A stretch of DNA of 64,000 nucleotides, from contig LWDH01000035.1 in assembly GCA_002083395.1 (NCBI GenBank), positions 1-64,000 on the forward strand, read 5' to 3'. Both the position numbers and the translations under genes were made by a program. Each line of letters starts with the position of its first letter. The first letter of the stretch is position 1. This DNA is from Proteobacteria bacterium SG_bin4. GTDB taxonomy: Bacteria > Pseudomonadota > Gammaproteobacteria > Burkholderiales > Nitrosomonadaceae. Below are positions 61,549-64,000 of the stretch, in pieces. The notes beneath the pieces were generated by a model that was not told the origin of the DNA, did no database searches, and worked only from the letters and a program-made list of their open reading frames with translations.

Positions 61549-62583
61549 TCAAGGTTTGCGGCCGGTCACGATGCTGTAGTAACCGAACGCTTTGTGAATC
61601 TGAATGTCGATAAAGCCGATTTCCTGCAACATCGCCGATAATTCCAATCCCGAATATTGCTTGCCCTCGGTCCAGCCCATCATCATCATACCGAAGGCAG
61701 CCGGAGCAAACGGGCCGGTCTTATCGTCGTTGCACAACATTTCATGAATCACGATACGTCCGCCGCATTCCAGGTACCGGAAGCTTTTTGCAGTTAAGAA
61801 ATGGCATTTTTCCGGCGGCCAGTCATGATACATATTGGAGAAGAAATGCAGATCGGCGGATGGCCAATGATCATTCCAGATATTCGCGCCGCAGGTTTTA
61901 ATGCGCTCTTGCAGGTTATATTCAACAATGTATCCTTCGGCCACTTCGCATACCGGAGGAAAATCCAGAACAATCGCCTGCAGATCAGGCAATCGCAAAG
62001 CCGCGCCGATCGAATGCGCGCCGGAACTGCCGCCGATATCCAGCATGATGCGGTGCCGGGAGAAATCCAGAGCCCCTGGCCAAACCAGCGCTGAAGCCAT
62101 GCTCATGCTGTGCATGCCGCTGGTGAAACGATGCAGCAACTCAATCTGCTCTTCGTGCGATTGATAAATGCTGCCTCCGCCGTATGTCTGCGGCGAATCG
62201 GTCAGAATCGCTTTTTCCAGGCTGGTGAAGGAACAGACCTGATAATTGTCGATCATCAGGTCCCAGAGAAAACCGAAATAATTGGGGCTCGTCTGCAGCA
62301 GATACTCTTCTGATACCGCAGTGAGCGCATAACGTCCTTGCTGTAGCGACAAGAAACCCAGCGAAGCCGCGACGGTCAGCATGGCTTCCGCCGGGCGTGG
62401 CTTGATGCTGAGCGCATCGCAAATCTCCGTCAGCGTGCGCGGATTATCCGCCAGCAAAGCAAAGACTTTGAGCCGGTACGCCAGCAATAAAGCCGGATAA
62501 CCATAAACCGCGAACACCACGTCCCATACCGGACGATCATCGACGCGAGGTATTGGAATATTGGGAGAAGTATTTTGTGTCAT
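61549..62583 (-). CDS. SAM-dependent O-methyltransferase (Methyltransf_2 type)
   Basis: A 344-residue protein with an N-terminal dimerisation/winged-helix domain (about 18-100) and a C-terminal methyltransferase domain with MLDIGGSSGAHSIG (SAM-binding), LDFPPVCEVAE, and the catalytic-type segment FSNMYHDWPPEKC, then GGRIVIHEM. The type is that of CrtF, acetylserotonin and polyketide O-methyltransferases. The natural substrate is unknown. The SRPBCC gene lies 76 nt upstream on the same strand. Confidence 0.85.
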   Translation of the reverse strand: MTQNTSPNIPIPRVDDRPVWDVVFAVYGYPALLLAYRLKVFALLADNPRTLTEICDALSIKPRPAEAMLTVAASLGFLSLQQGRYALTAVSEEYLLQTSPNYFGFLWDLMIDNYQVCSFTSLEKAILTDSPQTYGGGSIYQSHEEQIELLHRFTSGMHSMSMASALVWPGALDFSRHRIMLDIGGSSGAHSIGAALRLPDLQAIVLDFPPVCEVAEGYIVEYNLQERIKTCGANIWNDHWPSADLHFFSNMYHDWPPEKCHFLTAKSFRYLECGGRIVIHEMLCNDDKTGPFAPAAFGMMMMGWTEGKQYSGLELSAMLQEIGFIDIQIHKAFGYYSIVTGRKP

Positions 62584-62659
62584 CAGTGCTCCTTTGATCC
62601 TATCCGGTTTATGAAACAGTTATCGCGTAAAACAAAACATCCGGAGACGGCTGGCGCTC

Positions 62660-63151
62660 TCATGATTTTTCCGCTTCGACCAAACGTTTGATGTTTTGCA
62701 CCGTACGTTCCGCGCCATCTTTGATGGCGACACGAACCAATCCTTCAAAAGGCCGCATAATCGCCAGAATTTCCAGCAACTCGAACGAAAATGTCAGCTT
62801 GGTTGACTGCGACGGATTGATTTCCTGCAACTCGTAAGTGCAGCGGAATGGATCGGATACGCCAACCAGCGTAATGCGCTGCCCCGGCTCGAAGGTTGAA
62901 ATTTTAAACTTCGATTCCGAACGCCGCCCTTGATCGACACGCACCTGCCGGCCTTCGGTGCCGAGCCGGACCGGCCCCGGCGTCAACTGCTCCAGCTCTT
63001 TGACTTCCGGTGACCATTTCGGGTAATTGTCAAACAGACCGTCCCCGAGAAAGTGGAATAACTCAGCCGCCGGGCAGGATACGATCGTATTCGCCCGTCC
63101 GATGACCGGATCGGTCGAACCCAGATTGAGCATGGAACCTAAATTGAACAT
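62660..63151 (-). CDS. SRPBCC family protein
   Basis: A 163-residue protein from ATG 63151 with AAGGG 9 nt upstream. It has the polyketide-cyclase/START-like pattern: VSCPAAELFHFLGDGLFDNYPKW near the start, then beta strands and a C-terminal long helix (EGLVRVAIKDGAERTVQNIK). Such proteins bind hydrophobic ligands. Its neighbour, an O-methyltransferase, could act on the bound compound. The ORF to 63214 is only the open frame. Confidence 0.8.
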   Translation of the reverse strand: MFNLGSMLNLGSTDPVIGRANTIVSCPAAELFHFLGDGLFDNYPKWSPEVKELEQLTPGPVRLGTEGRQVRVDQGRRSESKFKISTFEPGQRITLVGVSDPFRCTYELQEINPSQSTKLTFSFELLEILAIMRPFEGLVRVAIKDGAERTVQNIKRLVEAEKS

Positions 63152-63214
63152 GGCGCTAACCCTTGATGGAAAATCCGGTTTGTCGATTGGCAGTGAATAG
63201 AGACCATAAACCAA

Positions 63215-63528
63215 TCAAGGGGGGATTTCAAGCAATTTGGGTGTTTGCCGAGTATTAAGGAAGGGAGAACGATGCAATCAAATTTGAATTCTTCTTCAGC
63301 TATCAGGCGAAACATTCTGGAATTGGATAAATTGTTTAACTTTCTAAGACCCTGAGCATACTATGATATCGCTGAGGGCGAGGTTACGAAGCTACAATAT
63401 TTTCATTCAGGTCGGAGTGCTTTTGGTTCAATGAAATAGCTGTTAGTTAAAAGCTGCAAAGAAATGTCGATACAGAAGTTAGTAAAATTGACCTGAAGTA
63501 ACGCTACGAACCATTATCTGTATTCATC
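63215..63528. other. AT-rich junction region
   Basis: Visibly more AT-rich than the preceding genes. No ORF, RNA gene or insertion-sequence end that I can identify. It may mark the border of acquired DNA. Confidence 0.35.
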
Positions 63529-63609
63529 ATGGAGAAAATGAATTTGCCAATGGAAAGCAGCATGTTAACAGTATCGAATCTTTCTGAAGTTTTGCAGAGA
63601 GGTCTGGCA

Positions 63610-63726
63610 AAATCAATGATTTTCTATTTGTATCTGAAAGAAACTGAATTTCGTTTTAATTATTATCGCGATAATCTCGACTATGAAATTCTCAACAAAA
63701 CCCTAATACAGATATTATTTAAGTGA
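63610..63726 (+). pseudogene. Possible transposase C-terminal remnant (IS1595/IS1016-like)
   Basis: Within an open frame from 63529, the segment FYLYLKETEFRFNYYRDNL resembles the C-terminal end of IS1595-family transposases (pattern YLKExEFRFN-x-R-x-x-NL). The N-terminal part of the frame does not fit, and no DDE catalytic core lies upstream. I therefore read it as a fragment of a decayed insertion sequence, with moderate confidence. Confidence 0.35.
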
Positions 63727-63739
63727 TAAAAACAAGCAA

Positions 63740-64000
63740 ATGAATAGAACACTTTTTCCACCGATTGAGGAGTCAGAAGAACAAGAACTAATTACCTCAG
63801 TTTATGAATTTGTAAAAGTAATAACTAGCGATAAATTTTATGACGAAAAATCTTTAATTGCATTTCGTGGGCATGCAGATGAATCATTCAAATTAGAACC
63901 TAAAGTTTTGCGGAAAGAACATTATAAAAAAAACGAAGATAGGCTATTGCGTGATCTAATTGCTTCACATCCCCATGAATTTAATTATGATCGAACTATG
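63740..64000 (+). CDS. FRG-domain protein, partial (cut by window end)
   Basis: ATG 63740 opens a frame of 87 codons that runs off the window. The sequence has LIAFRGHADESFKLEPKVLR, the F-R-G core that names the FRG domain (PF08867), about 40 residues in. FRG proteins are widespread in prophages and accessory islands and of unknown biochemical role. The gene is AT-rich with a weak ribosome binding site, unlike the housekeeping genes upstream, suggesting transfer. Confidence 0.75.
   Translation, partial: MNRTLFPPIEESEEQELITSVYEFVKVITSDKFYDEKSLIAFRGHADESFKLEPKVLRKEHYKKNEDRLLRDLIASHPHEFNYDRTM

Overview
The window reads as a chromosomal segment of a betaproteobacterium, most likely a Nitrosomonas-type ammonia oxidiser (Nitrosomonadaceae). 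That is inferred from gene content and order: rpsU-yqeY-dnaG-rpoD, rlmE-ftsH-folP-glmM, carA-carB-greA, a PEP-CTERM protein, a two-subunit pyruvate carboxylase, and protein wording typical of the group. No ammonia-oxidation gene lies here, so the assignment stays an inference. Most of the window is core housekeeping DNA. The accessory material sits at about 22.4-26.1 kb, 48-56 kb and after 63.2 kb.

Layout. 0.3-5.9 kb: elongator tRNA-Met(CAU), then the macromolecular synthesis genes rpsU, yqeY, dnaG and rpoD, with a tRNA-Ile2(CAU) 11 nt after rpoD and a terminator. 5.9-14.2 kb (+): rlmE, ftsH, folP, glmM, an orphan pstS with a candidate Pho box, cysG and yhbY. 14.2-19.1 kb (-): greA, carB, carA. 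19.5-26.1 kb: a PH-domain membrane protein, a PAS-GAF-GGDEF-EAL protein, a PEP-CTERM protein, a secreted unknown, a small membrane protein, a Crp/Fnr regulator preceded by short repeats, and a hicA-hicB toxin-antitoxin pair. 26.1-35 kb: pycB-pycA, sppA, rfbB-rfbD, tilS and accA. 35-45.4 kb: periplasmic-type msrB, roxA, two small lipoproteins, bamC, dapA, clpB with a near-consensus sigma-32 promoter, and a second GGDEF-EAL protein. 45.5-48.7 kb: an FMN glutamate-synthase-like protein, nadC and a DUF2959 lipoprotein.

48.7-55.5 kb (-) is the most interesting part. A compact, partly translationally coupled gene set encodes a GNAT-fold acyltransferase-like protein, a 25-codon bridging ORF, an LptF/LptG pair, a CDP-alcohol phosphatidyltransferase, a DAG/ceramide-kinase-like lipid kinase and a Tam41-type phosphatidate cytidylyltransferase-like protein. 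Together these could acylate, phosphorylate, CTP-activate and head-group a lipid, and the LptF/G-type permease could move it toward the outer membrane. I propose a dedicated accessory (sphingo- or phospho-)lipid synthesis and export locus. The family calls rest on motifs; the pathway is inference.

56.4-64 kb: xseB-ispA-dxs (isoprenoid supply), folE2, a crystallin-J1-like ADP-ribosylglycohydrolase homologue without the usual metal motifs, an O-methyltransferase with an upstream SRPBCC gene, then an AT-rich stretch with a possible transposase remnant and the start of an FRG-domain gene cut by the window end.
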